DNA from: Hydractinia symbiolongicarpus
Taxonomy: Eukaryota > Cnidaria > Hydrozoa > Anthoathecata > Hydractiniidae
Assembly (NCBI RefSeq): GCF_029227915.1
Contig: NC_079876.1
Span: forward strand, 33,215,828 to 33,279,827
Reading direction: 5' to 3'
Length of the DNA: 64,000 nucleotides
Shown here: in pieces, positions 36,838 to 49,300 of the stretch
How positions within the stretch are numbered: the first letter of the stretch is position 1
Layout of the letters: every line of letters starts with the position of its first letter
The notes under the pieces: generated by a model
The model's database searches: none
Told to the model about the DNA's origin: nothing
The model's input: the letters and a program-made list of their open reading frames with translations, nothing else
Made by a program: the position numbers and the translations under genes

Positions 36838-39272
36838 AAACGCATGAGACTTGTAGTATTCAAAAATGTTTTCATTTTTGATGAGACGCTGAATAAAAGA
36901 AGTTTAATCGCGGGCAAACGAAAACCTGCGATTTCCAGTAAATCCCGGACTCGGCCCGTATAGTCAAAAGTATACAAAGAAAGTACCCAGGGTGTAAACT
37001 CATTTCCCGAACGATTTTTTAAATTATCATTTCAACACTAAAGCCCATGAGACTTGTAGTATTTAAAAAAATTTTCATTTTTGATGAGACGCTGAATAAA
37101 AGAAGTTTAATCGCCGGCAAACGAAAACACGCGACTTCCCGTAAATCCCGGACTCGGCCCGTATAGTCAAAAGTATACAAAGAAAGTACCCAGGGAGTAA
37201 ACTCATTTCCCGAACGATTTTATAAATTATTTTTTCACCACTAAAACGCATGAGACTTGTAGTTTTCAAAAATGTTTTCATTTTTGATGAGACGCTGAAT
37301 AAAAGTAGTTTAATTGCCGGCAAACGAAAACCTGCGATTTCCCGTAAATCCCGGACTCGGCCCGTATAGTCAAAAGTATACAAAAAAAGTACCCGGGGTG
37401 TAAACTCATTTCCCGAACGATTTTTTAAATTAATTATTTCACCACTAAATCCCATGAGACTTGTAGTTTTCAAAAATGTTTTCATTTTTGATGACACGCC
37501 TAATAAAAGAGGTTTCATCGCCGGCAAACGAAATCCCGCGATTTCCCGTAAATCCCGGGCTTGGCCCGTATAGTCGAATGTATACAAAGAAAGTACCCAG
37601 GGAGTAAACTCATTTCCCGAACGATTTTTTAAATTTTTTTCTCACCACTAAAACGAATGAGACTTGTAGTTTTCAAAATTGTTTTCATTTTTGATGAGAC
37701 GCTTAATGAAAGAGGTTTAATTGGCGGCAAACGAAAACCCGCGATTTCCCGTAAATCCCGGGCTTGGCCCGTATAGTCGAATGTATACAAAGAAAGTACC
37801 CTGTGAGTAAACTCATTTCCCGAACGATTTTTTAATTTATTTTTTCACCACTAAAACGCATGAGACTTGTAGTTTTCAAAAATGTTTTCATTTTTGATGA
37901 GACGCTGAATAAAAGAAGTTTAATCGCCGGCAAACGAAAACCTGCGATTTTCCGTAAATCCCGGATTCGGCCCGTATAGTCAAAATCATACAAAGATAGT
38001 ACCCAGGGAGTAAACTCATTTCCCGAACGATTTTTTAATTTATTTTTTCACCACTAAAGCCCATGAGACTTGTAGTATTTAAAAATATTTTCATTTTTGA
38101 TGAGACGCTGAATAAAAGAAGTTTAATCGCGGGCAAACGAAAACCCGCGACTTCCCATAAATCCCGGACTCGCCCCGTTTAGTCAAAAGTATACAAAGAA
38201 AGTACCCAGGGAGTAAACTCATTTCCCGAACGATTTTACAAACTATATTTTCACCACTAAAACGCATGAGACTTGTAGTTTTCAAAAATGTTTTCATTTT
38301 TGATGAGACGCTGAATAAAAGAAGTTTAATAGCCGGCAAACGAAAACCTGCGATTAGCCGTAAATCCCGGACTTGGCCCGTATAGTCAAAAGTATACAAA
38401 GAAAGTACCCGGGGTGTAAACTCATTTCCCGAACGATTTTTTAATTTATTATTTCACCACTAAAGCCCATGAGACTTGTAGTATTTAAAAATATTTTCAT
38501 TTTTGATGAGACGCTGAATAAAAGAAGTTTAATCGCCGGCAAACGAAAACCCGCGACTTCCCGTAAATCCCGGACTCGGCCCGTATAGTCAAAAGTATAC
38601 AAAGAAAGTACCCAGGGAGTAAACTCATTTCCGAACGATTTTATAAATTATTTTTTCACCACTAAAACGCATGAGACTTGTAGTTTTCAAAAATGTTTTC
38701 ATTTTTGATGAGACGCAGAATAAAAGAAGTTTAATCGCCGGCAAACGAAAACCTGCGATTTCCCGTAAATCCCGGACTCGGCCCGTATAGTCAAAAGTAT
38801 ACAAAGAAAGCACCCAGGGAGTAAACTCATTTCCCAAACGATTATTTAAATTATTATTTCACCACTAAAGCCCATGAGACTTGAAGTTTTTAAAAATGTT
38901 TTCATTTTTGATGAGACGCTTAATGAAAGTGGTTTAATCGCCGGCAAACGAAAACCCGTGATTTCCCGTAAATCCCGGGCTTGGCCCGTATAGTCGAATG
39001 TATACAAAGAAAGTACCCAGTGAGTAAACTCATTTCCCGAACGAATTTTTAAATTATTTTTTCACCACTAAAACGCATGAGACTTGTAGTTTTCAAAAAT
39101 GTTTTTATTTTTGATGAGACGCTGAATAAAAGAAGTTCAATCGCCGGCAAACGAAAACCTGCCATTTCCCGTAAACCCCGGACTCGGCCCGCATAGTCAA
39201 AAGTATACAAAGAAAGTACCCAGGGAGTAAACTCATTTCCGAACGATTTTTTAAATTATTTTTTCACCACTA
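36838..39272 (+). repeat. 12-monomer higher-order unit A, copy A3
   Basis: This is a direct tandem copy of A2 with an exact offset of 2,435 bp (gtagtattc at 36853; the 204 bp monomer and the other unit A markers repeat in order). It differs from A1 and A2 at very few positions, so it is one of the youngest duplications in the window. Block B2 follows. Confidence 0.85.
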
Positions 39273-40580
39273 AAACGCATGAGACTTGTAGTTTTCAAAA
39301 ATGTTTTCATTTTTGATGAGACGCTGAATAAAAGAAGTTTAATCGCGGGCAAACGAAAACCTGCGATTTCCAGTAAATCCCGGACTCGGCCATTGTAGTC
39401 AAAAGTATACAAAGAAAGTACCCAGGATGTAAACTCATTTCCCGAACGATTTTTTAAATTATTATTTCACCACTAAAGCCCATGAGACTTGTAGTATTTA
39501 AAAATATTTTCATTTTTGATGAGACGCTGAATAAAAGAAGTTTAATCGCCGGCAAACGAAAACCCGCGACTTCCCGTAAATCCCGGACTCGGCCCGTATA
39601 GTCAAAAGTATACAAAGAAAGTACCCAGGAAGTAAACTCATTTACCGAACGATTTTATAAATTATTTTTCACCACTAAAACGCATGAGACTTGTAGTTTT
39701 CAAAAATGTTTTCATTTTTGATGAGATGCTGAATAAAAGAAGTTTAATCGCCGGCAAACGAAAACCTGCAATTTCCCGTAAATCCCGGACTCGGCCCGTA
39801 TAGTCAAAAGTATACAAAGAAAGTACCCGGGGTGTAAACTCATTTGCCGAACGATTATTTAAATTATTATTTCACCACTAAATCCCATGAGACTTGTAGT
39901 TTTCAAAAATGTTTTCATTTTTGATGACACGCTTAATAAAAGAGGTTTCATCGCCGGCAAACGAAATCCCGCGATTTCCCGTAAATCCCGGGCTTGGCCC
40001 GTATAGTCGAATGTATACAAAGAAAGTACCCAGGGAGAAAACTCATTTCCCGAACGATTTTTTACATTTTTTTCTCACCACTAAAACGAATGAGACTTGT
40101 AGTTTTCAAAAATGTTTTCATTTTTGATGAGACGCTTAATGAAAGAGGTTTAATCGCCGGCAAACGAAAATCCGCGATTTCCCGTAAATCCCGGGCTTGG
40201 CCCGTATAGTCGAATGTATACAAAGAAAGTACCCTGTGAGAAAACTCATTTCCCGAACGATTTTTTAATTTATTTTTTCACCACTAAAACGCATGAGACT
40301 TGTAGTTTTCAAAAATGTTTTCATTTTTGATGAGACGCTGAATAAAAGAAGTTTAATCGCCGGCAAACGAAAACCTGCGATTTTCCGTAAATCCCGGATT
40401 CGGCCCGTATAGTCAAAAGCATGCAAAGATAGTACCCAGGGAGTAAACTCATTTCCCGAACGATTTTTTAATTTATTTTTTCACCACTAAAACGCATGAG
40501 ACTTGTAGTTTTCAAAAATGTTTTCATTTTTGATGAGACGCTGAATAAAAGAAGTTTAATCGCCGGCAAACGAAAACCTG
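39273..40580 (+). repeat. Block B2, partial copy of B1
   Basis: Offset 6,492 bp from B1. It repeats ggccattgtag, ttaccgaacg, gagatgctgaat, tgcaatttcccg, ttgccgaacg, gagaaaactc, ttttacatttttttctc and gcatgcaaagatag (40419). After about 40.6 kb it stops following B1 and follows the 28.0-28.4 kb sequence instead. Confidence 0.8.
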
Positions 40581-42200
40581 CGATTTTCCGTAAATCCCGG
40601 ATTCGGCCCGTATAGTCAAAAGTATACAAAGAAAGTACCCAGGGAGTAAACTAATTTCCCAAACGATTTTTTAAATTATTATTTCACCACTAAAGCCCAT
40701 GAGACTTGTAGTTTTTAAAAATGTTTTCATTTTTGATGAGACGCTGAATAAAAGAAGTTTAATCGCCGGCAAACGAAAACCTGCGATTTCCCGTAAATCC
40801 CGGACTCGGCCCGTATAGTCAAAAGTATAAAAGAAAGTACCCAGGGAGTAAACTAATTTCCCAAACGATTTTTTAAATTATTATTTCATAACTAAAGCCC
40901 ATGAGACTTGTAGTTTTTAAAAATGTTTTCATTTTTGATGAGACGCTGAATAAAAGAAGTTTAATCGCCGGCAAACGAAAACCCGCGACTTCCCGTAAAT
41001 CCCGGACTCGGCCCGTATAGTCAAAAGTATACAAAGAAAGTACCCAGGGAGTAAACTAATTTACCGAACGATTTTATAAATTATTTTTTCACCACTAAAA
41101 CGCATGAGACTTGTAGTTTTCAAAAATGTTTTCATTTTTGATGAGACGCTGAATAAAAGAAGTTTAATTGCCGGCAAACGAAAACCTGCAATTTCCCATA
41201 AATCACGGACTCGGCCCGTATAGTCAAAAGTATACAAAGAAAGTACCCGGGGTGTAAACTCATTTGCCGAACGATTTTTTAAATTATTATTTCACCACTA
41301 AATCCCATGAGACTTGTAGTTTTCAAAAATGTTTTCATTTTTGATGACACGCTTAATAAAAGAGGTTTCATCGCCGGCAAACGAAATCCCGCGATTTCCC
41401 GTAAATCCCGGGCTTGGCCCGTATAGTCGAATGTATACAAAGAAAGTACCCAGGGAGTAAACTCATTTCCCGAACGATTTTTTAAATTTTTTTCTCACCA
41501 CTAAAACGAATGAGACTTGTAGTTTTCAAAAATGTTTTCATTTTTGATGAGACGCTTAATGAAAGAGGTTTAATCGCCGGCAAACGAAAACCTGCGATTT
41601 CCCGTAAATCCCGGACTCGGCCCGTATAGTCAAAAGTATAAAAAGAAATTACCCAGGGAGTAAACTAATTTCCCAAACGATTTTTTAAATTATTATTTCA
41701 TAACTAAAGCCCATGAGACTTGTAGTTTTTAAAAATGTTTTCATTTTTGATGAGACGCTGAATAAAAGAAGTTTAATCGCCGGCAAACGAAAACCTGCGA
41801 TTTCCCGTAAATCCCGGACTCGGCCCGTGTAGTCAAAAGTATACAAAGAAAGTACCCAGGGAGTAAACTCATTTCCCGAACGATTTTATAAATTATTTTT
41901 TCACCACTAAAACGCATGAGACTTGTAGTTTTCAAAAATGTTTTCATTTTTGATGAGACGCTTAATAAAAGAAGTTTAATCGCCGGCAAACGAAAACCTG
42001 CGATTTCCCGTAAATCCCGGACTCCGCCCGTATAGTCAAAAGTATACAAAGAAAGTACCCGGGGTGTAAACTCATTTCCCGAACGATTTTTTTAATTATT
42101 ATTTCACCACTAAATCCCATGAGACTTGTAGTTTTCAAAAATGTTTTCATTTTTGATGAGACGCTTAATAAAAGAGGTTTAATCGCCGGCAAACGAAATC
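40580..42200 (+). repeat. Satellite monomers related to 28.0-28.5 kb, then mixed
   Basis: It has aaactaatttcccaaacg, shortened agtataaaagaaag (40825) and atttcataactaaag. A second related monomer near 41640 reads agtataaaaagaaatt and is again followed by atttcataactaaag. Between them lie ttgccgaacg, gacacgcttaat and aaatttttttctc monomers also seen at 33.4 and 39.9 kb. No non-satellite sequence is present. Confidence 0.8.
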
Positions 42201-44211
42201 CCGCGATTTCCCGTAAATCCCGGGCTTGGCCCGTATAGTCGAATGTATACAAAGAAAGTACCCTGTGAGTAAACTCATTTCCAAAACGATTTTTTAAATT
42301 ATCTTTTCACCAATAAAACGCTTGAGACTTGTAGTTTTCAAAAATGTTTTCATTTTTGATAAGACTCTGAATAAAAGAAGTTTAATCGCCGGTAAACGAA
42401 AACCCGCCATTTCCCGTAAACCCCGGACTCGGCCCGCATAGTCAAAAGTGTACAAAGAAAGTACCCAGGGAGTAAACTCATTTCCGAACGATTTTTTAAA
42501 TTATTTTTTCACCACTAAAACTCATGAGACTTGTAGTTTTCAAAAATGTTTTCATTTTTGATGAGACGCTGAATAAAAGAAGTTTAATCGCGGGCAAACG
42601 AAAACCTGCGATTTTCAGTAAATCCCGGACTCGGCCCGTATAGTCAGAAGTATACAAAGAAAGTACCCAAGGTGTAAACTCATTTCCCGAACGATTTTTT
42701 AAATTATCATTTCACCACTAAAGCCCATGAGACTTGTAGTATTTAAAAATATTTTCATTTTTGATGACACGCTGAATAAAAGAAGTTTAATCGCCGGCAA
42801 ACGAAATCCCGCGCTTTCCCGTAAATCCCGGGCTTGGCCCGTATAGTCGAATGTATACAAAGAAAGTACCCTGTGAGTAAACTCATTTCCAAAACGATTT
42901 TTTAAATTATCTTTTCACCACTAAAACGCTTGAGACTTGTAGTTTTCAAAAATGTTTTCATTTTTGATGAGACGCTGAATAAAAGAAGTTTAATCGCCGG
43001 TAAACGAAAACCCGCCATTTCCCGTAAACCCCGGACTCGGCCCGCATAGTCAAAAGTATACAAAGAAAGTACCCAGGGAGTAAACTCATTTCCGAACGAT
43101 TTTTTAAATTATTTTTTCACCACTAAAACGCATGAGACTTGTAGTTTTCAAAAATGTTTTCATTTTTGATGAGACGCTGAATAAAAGAAGTTTAATCGCG
43201 GGCAAACGAAAACCTGCGATTTTCAGTAAATCCCGGACTCGGCCCGTATAGTCAAAAGTATACAAAGAAAGTACCCAAGGTGTAAAGTTATTTCCCGAAC
43301 GATTTTTTAAATTATCATTTCACCACTAAAGCCCATGAGACTTGTAGTATTTAAAAATATTTTCATTTTTGATGACACGCTGAATAAAAGAAGTTTAATC
43401 GCCGGCAAACGAAAACCCGCGACTTCCCGTAAATCCCGGACTCAGCCCGTATAGTCAAAAGTATACAAAGAAAGTAACCAGGGAGTAAACTCATTTCCCG
43501 AACGATTTTACAAATTATTTTTTCACCACTAAAACGCATGAGACTTGTAGTTTTCAAAAATGTTTTTATTTTTGATGAGACGCTGAATAAAAGAAGTTTA
43601 ATCGCCGGTAAACGAAAACCCGCCATTTCCCGTAAACCCCGGACTCGGCCCGCATAGTCAAAAGTATACAAAGAAAGTACCCAGGGAGTAAACTCATTTC
43701 CGAACGATTTTTTAAATTATTTTTTCACCACTAAAACGCATGAGACTTGTAGTTTTCAAAAATGTTTTCATTTTTGATGAGACGCTGAATAAAAGAAGTT
43801 TAATCGCGGGCAAACGAAAACCTGCGATTTTCAGTAAATCCCGGACTCGGCCCGTATAGTCAAAAGTATACAAAGAAAGTACCCAAGGTGTAAAGTTATT
43901 TCCCGAACGATTTTTTAAATTATCATTTCACCACTAAAGCCCATGAGACTTGTAGTATTTAAAAATATTTTCATTTTTGATGACACGCTGAATAAAAGAA
44001 GTTTAATAGCGGGCAAACGAAAACCTGCGATTTTTAGTAAATCCCGGACTCGGCCCGTATAGTCAGAAGTATACAAAGAAAGTACCCAAGGTGTAAACTC
44101 ATTTCCCGAACGATTTTTTAAATTATCATTTCACCACTAAAGCCCATGAGACTTGCAGTATTTAAAAATATTTTCATTTTTGATGACACGCTGAATAAAA
44201 GAAGTTTAATC
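42200..44211 (+). repeat. Repeated X-Y-Z cassettes
   Basis: X-Y-Z series occur near 42.19 and 42.80 kb, with a further Y-Z near 43.6-43.8 kb. A distinctive Z variant has tgcgattttcag with cccaaggtgtaaagtta, at 43271 and 43879 here and again near 44690, 46313, 46718 and 47529. The spacings (608, 811, 1,623, 405 and 811 bp) are all whole monomer multiples. The Y monomers here read gccggtaaacg. Confidence 0.8.
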
Positions 44212-45022
44212 GCCGGCAAACGAAATCCCGCGATTTCCCGTAAATCCCGGGCTTGGCCCGTATAGTCGAATGTATACAAAGAAAGTACCCTGTGAGTAAA
44301 CTCATTTCCAAAACGATTTTTTAAATTATCTTTTCACCACTAAAACGCTTGAGACTTGTAGTTTTCAAAAATGTTTTCATTTTTGATGAGACGCTGAATA
44401 AAAGAAGTTTAATCGCCGGTAAACGAAAACCCGCCATTTCCCGTAAACCCCGGACTCGGCTCGCATAGTCAAAAGTATACAAAGAAAGTACCCAGGGAGT
44501 AAACTCATTTCCGAACGATTTTTTAAATTATTTTTTCACCACTAAAACGCATGAGACTTGTAGTTTTCAAAAATGTTTTCATTTTTGATGAGACGCTGAA
44601 TAAAAGAAGTTTAATCGCGGGCAAACGAAAACCTGCGATTTTCAGTAAATCCCGGACTCGGCCCGTATAGTCAAAAGTATACAAAGAAAGTACCCAAGGT
44701 GTAAAGTTATTTCCCGAACGATTTTTTAAATTATCATTTCACCACTAAAGCCCATGAGACTTGTAGTATTTAAAAATATTTTCTTTTTTGATGACACGCT
44801 GAATAAAAGAAGTTTAATCGCCGGCAAACGAAAACCCGCGACTTCCCGTAAATCCCGGACTCAGCCCGTATAGTCAAAAGTATACAAAGAAAGTAACCAG
44901 GGAGTAAACTCATTTCCCGAACGATTTTACAAATTATTTTTTCACCACTAAAACGCATGAGACTTGTAGTTTTTAAAAATGTTTTCATTTTTGATGAGAC
45001 GCTGAATAAAAGAAGTTTAATT
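44212..45022 (+). repeat. Example four-monomer X-Y-Z-W cassette
   Basis: X is 44212-44414 (ccctgtgag, tttccaaaacg, cttttcacc, cgcttgag). Y is 44415-44616, 202 bp (gccggtaaacg, cgccatttcccgtaaacccc, cgcatag, tttccgaacg). Z is 44617-44819 (gcgggc, gattttcag, cccaaggtgtaaagtta, atcatttcacc, gtatttaaaaatatttt). W is 44820-45022 (cgcgacttccc, actcagcccg, gtaaccaggg, cgattttacaaatt). The rare ggctcgcatag (44458) recurs at 47297. Confidence 0.85.
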
Positions 45023-46850
45023 GCCGGCAAACGAAAACCTGCGATTTCCCGTAAATCCCGGACTTGGCCCGTATAGTCAAAAGTATACAAAGAAAGTACC
45101 CGGGGTGTAAACTCATTTCCCGAACGATTTTTTAAATTATTATTTCACCACTAAAGCCCATGAGACTTGTAGTATTTAAAAAAAATTTCATTTTTGATGA
45201 GACGCTGAATAAAAGAAGTTTAATCGCCGGCAAACGAAAACCCGCGACTTCCCGTAAATCCCGGACTCGGCCCGTATAGTCAAAAGTATACAAAGAAAGT
45301 ACCCAGGGAGTAAACTCATTTCCCGAACGATTTTATAAATTATTTTTTCACCACTAAAACGCATGAGACTTGTAGTTTTCAAAAATGTTTTCATTTTTGA
45401 TGAGACGCTGAATAAAAGAAGTTTAATCGCCGGCAAACGAAAACCTGCGATTTCCCGTAAATCCCGGACTCGGCCCGTATAGTCAAAAGTATACTAAGAA
45501 AGCACCCAGGGAGTAAACTCATTTCCCAAACGATTATTTAAATTATTATTTCACCACTAAAGCCCATGAGACTTGTAGTTTTTAAAAATGTTTTCATTTT
45601 TGATGAGACGCTGAATAAAAGAAGTTTAATTGCCGGCAAACGAAAACCTGCGATTTCCCGTAAATCCCGGACTCGGCCCGTATAGTCAAAAGTGTACAAA
45701 GAAAGTACCCGGGGTGTAAACTCATTTCCCGAACGATTTTTTAAATTATTATTTCACCACTAAATCCCATGAGACTTGTAGTTTTCAAAAATGTTTTCAT
45801 TTTTGATGACACGCTTAATAAAAGAGGTTTCATCGCCGGCAATCGAAATCCCGCGATTTCCCGTAAATTCCGGGCTTGGCCCGTATAGTCGAATGTATAC
45901 AAAGAAAGTACCCTGTGAGTAAACTCATTTCCAAAACGATTTTTTAAATTATCTTTTCACCACTAAAACGCTTGAGACTTGTAGTTTTCAAAAATGTTTT
46001 CATTTTTGATGAGACGCTGAATAAAAGAAGTTTAATCGCCGGTAAACGAAAACCCGCCATTTCCCGTAAACCCCGGACTCAGCCCGCATAGTCAAAAGTA
46101 TACAAAGAAAGTACCCAGGGAGTAAACTCATTTCCGAACGATTTTTTAAATTATTTTTTCACCACTAAAACGCATGAGACTTGTAGTTTTCAAAAATGTT
46201 TTCATTTTTGATGAGACGCTGAATAAAAGAAGTTTAATCGCGGGCAAACGAAAACCTGCGATTTTCAGTAAATCCCGGACTCGGCCCGTATAGTCAAAAG
46301 TATACAAAGAAAGTACCCAAGGTGTAAAGTTATTTCCCGAACGATTTTTTAAATTATCATTTCACCACTAAAGCCCATGAGACTTGTAGTATTTAAAAAT
46401 ATTTTCATTTTTGATGACACGCTGAATAAAAGAAGTTTAATCGCGGGCAAACGAAAACCTGCGATTTTCAGTAAATCCCGGACTCGGCCCGTATAGTCAA
46501 AAGTATACAAAGAAAGTACCCATGGAGTAAACTCATTTCCGAACGATTTTTTAAATTATTTTTTCACCACTAAAACGCATGAGACTTGTAGTTTTCAAAA
46601 ATGTTTTCATTTTTGATGAGACGCTGAATAAAAGAAGTTTAATCGCGGGCAAACGAAAACCTGCGATTTTCAGTAAATCCCGGACTCGGCCCGTATAGTC
46701 AAAAGTATACAAAGAAAGTACCCAAGGTGTAAAGTTATTTCCCGAACGATTTTTTAAATTATCATTTCACCACTAAAGCCCATGAGACTTGTAGTATTTA
46801 AAAATATTTTCATTTTTGATGACACGCTGAATAAAAGAAGTTTAATCGCG
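45023..46850 (+). repeat. Block shared with 48.0-49.3 kb, plus Z-rich stretch
   Basis: Monomers from about 45.0 to 46.3 kb match 48.06-49.3 kb at an offset of 3,042 bp. Shared markers are gtatttaaaaaaaatttc, gtatactaagaaagcaccc at 45489/48531, aaagtgtacaaag and aaattccgggc. From 46.24 to 46.85 kb three of four consecutive monomers begin gcgggc, a local expansion of the Z type. Confidence 0.75.
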
Positions 46851-49300
46851 GGCAAACGAAAACCTGCGATTTTCAGTAAATCCCGGACTCGGCCCGTATA
46901 GTCAGAAGTATACAAAGAAAGTACCCAAGGTGTAAACTCATTTCCCGAACGATTTTTTAAATTATCATTTCACCACTAAAGCCCATGAGACTTGTAGTAT
47001 TTAAAAATATTTTCATTTTTGATGACACGCTGAATAAAAGAAGTTTAATCGCCGGCAAACGAAATCCCGCGATTTCCCGTAAATCCCGGGCTTGGCCCGT
47101 ATAGTCGAATGTATACAAAGAAAGTACCCTGTGAGTAAACTCATTTCCAAAACGATTTTTTAAATTATCTTTTCACCACTAAAACGCTTGAGACTTGTAG
47201 TTTTCAAAAATGTTTTCATTTTTGATGAGACGCTGAATAAAAGAAGTTTAATCGCCGGTAAACGAAAACCCGCCATTTCCCGTAAACCCCGGACTCGGCT
47301 CGCATAGTCAAAAGTATACAAAGAAAGTACCCAGGGAGTAAACTCATTTCCGAACGATTTTTTAAATTATTTTTTCACCACTAAAACGCATGAGACTTGT
47401 AGTTTTCAAAAATGTTTTCATTTTTGATGAGACGCTGAATAAAAGAAGTTTAATCGCGGGCAAACGAAAACCTGCGATTTTCAGTAAATCCCGGACTCGG
47501 CCCGTATAGTCAAAAGTATACAAAGAAAGTACCCAAGGTGTAAAGTTATTTCCCGAACGATTTTTTAAATTATCATTTCACCACTAAAGCCCATGAGACT
47601 TGTAGTATTTAAAAATATTTTCATTTTTGATGACACGCTGAATAAAAGACGTTTAATCGCCGGCAAACGAAAACCCGCGACTTCCCGTAAATCCCGGACT
47701 CAGCCCGTATAGTCAAAAGTATACAAAGAAAGTAACCAGGGAGTAAACTCATTTCCCAAACGATTTTACAAATTATTTTTTCACCACTAAAACACATGAG
47801 ACTTGTAGTTTTTAAAAATGTTTTCATTTTTGATGAGACGCTGAATAAAAGAAGTTTAATTGCCGGCAAACGAAAACCTGCGATTTCCCGTAAATCCCGG
47901 ACTCGGCCCGTATAGTCAAAAGTATACAAAGAAAGTACCCGGGGTGTAAACTCATTTCCCGAACGATTTTTTAAATTATTATTTCACCACTAAAACACAT
48001 GAGACTTGTAGTTTTTAAAAATGTTTTCATTTTTGATGAGACGCTGAATAAAAGAAGTTTAATTGCCGGCAAACGAAAACCTGCGATTTCCCGTAAATCC
48101 CGGACTCGGCCCGTATAGTCAAAAGTATACAAAGAAAGTACCCGGGGTGTAAACTCATTTGCCGAACGATTTTTTAAATTATTATTTCACCACTAAAGCC
48201 CATGAGACTTGTAGTATTTAAAAAAAATTTCATTTTTGATGAGACGCTGAATAAAAGAAGTTTAATCGCCGGCAAACGAAAACCCGCGACTTCCCGTAAA
48301 TCCCGGACTCGGCCCGTATAGTCAAAAGTATACAAAGAAAGTACCCAGGGAGTAAACTCATTTCCCGAACGATTTTATAAATTATTTTTTCACCACTAAA
48401 ACGCATGAGACTTGTAGTTTTCAAAAATGTTTTCATTTTTGATGAGACGCTGAATAAAAGAAGTTTAATCGCCGGCAAACGAAAACCTGCGATTTCCCGT
48501 AAATCCCGGACTCGGCCCGTATAGTCAAAAGTATACTAAGAAAGCACCCAGGGAGTAAACTCATTTCCCAAACGATTATTTAAATTATTATTTCACCACT
48601 AAAGCCCATGAGACTTGTAGTTTTTAAAAATGTTTTCATTTTTGATGAGACGCTGAATAAAAGAAGTTTAATTGCCGGCAAACGAAAACCTGCGATTTCC
48701 CGTAAATCCCGAACTCGGCCTGTATAGTCAAAAGTGTACAAAGAAAGTACCCGGGGTGTAAACTCATTTCCCGAACGATTTTTTAAATTATTATTTCACC
48801 ACTAAATCCCATGAGACTTGTAGTTTTCAAAAATGTTTTCATTTTTGATGACACGCTTAATAAAAGAGGTTTCATCGCCGGCAAACGAAATCCCGCGATT
48901 TCCCGTAAATTCCGGGCTTGGCCCGTATAGTCGAATGTATACAAAGAAAGTACTCTGTGAGTAAACTCATTTCCAAAACGATTTTTTAAATTATCTTTTC
49001 ACCACTAAAACGCTTGAGACTTGTAGTTTTCAAAAATGTTTTCATTTTTGATGAGACGCTGAATAAAAGAAGTGTAATCGCCGGTAAACGAAAACCCGCC
49101 ATTTCCCGTAAACCCCGGACTCGGCCCGCATAGTCAAAAGTATACAAAGAAAGTACCCAGGGAGTAAACTCATTTCCGAACGATTTTTTAAATTATTTTT
49201 TCACCACTAAAACGCATGAGACTTGTAGTTTTCAAAAATGTTTTCATTTTTGATGAGACGCTGAATAAAAGAAGTTTAATCGCGGGCAAACGAAAACCTG
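46850..49300 (+). repeat. Second copy of the 44.0-46.3 kb block
   Basis: The left part is offset by 2,839 bp (ggctcgcatag at 44458/47297) and the right part by 3,042 bp. This copy therefore has one additional monomer, a duplicated taaaacacatgag monomer near 47.79 and 47.99 kb. This pins down a single-monomer gain. Confidence 0.75.

Noticed and set aside
30345-40580. Assembly artefact (false duplication) as the explanation for near-identical A copies
   Set aside because: It cannot be excluded without reads. However, each copy carries small private differences (for example near 34686) and the A-B-A-A-B' order has in-register junctions, so I treat it as real with caution.
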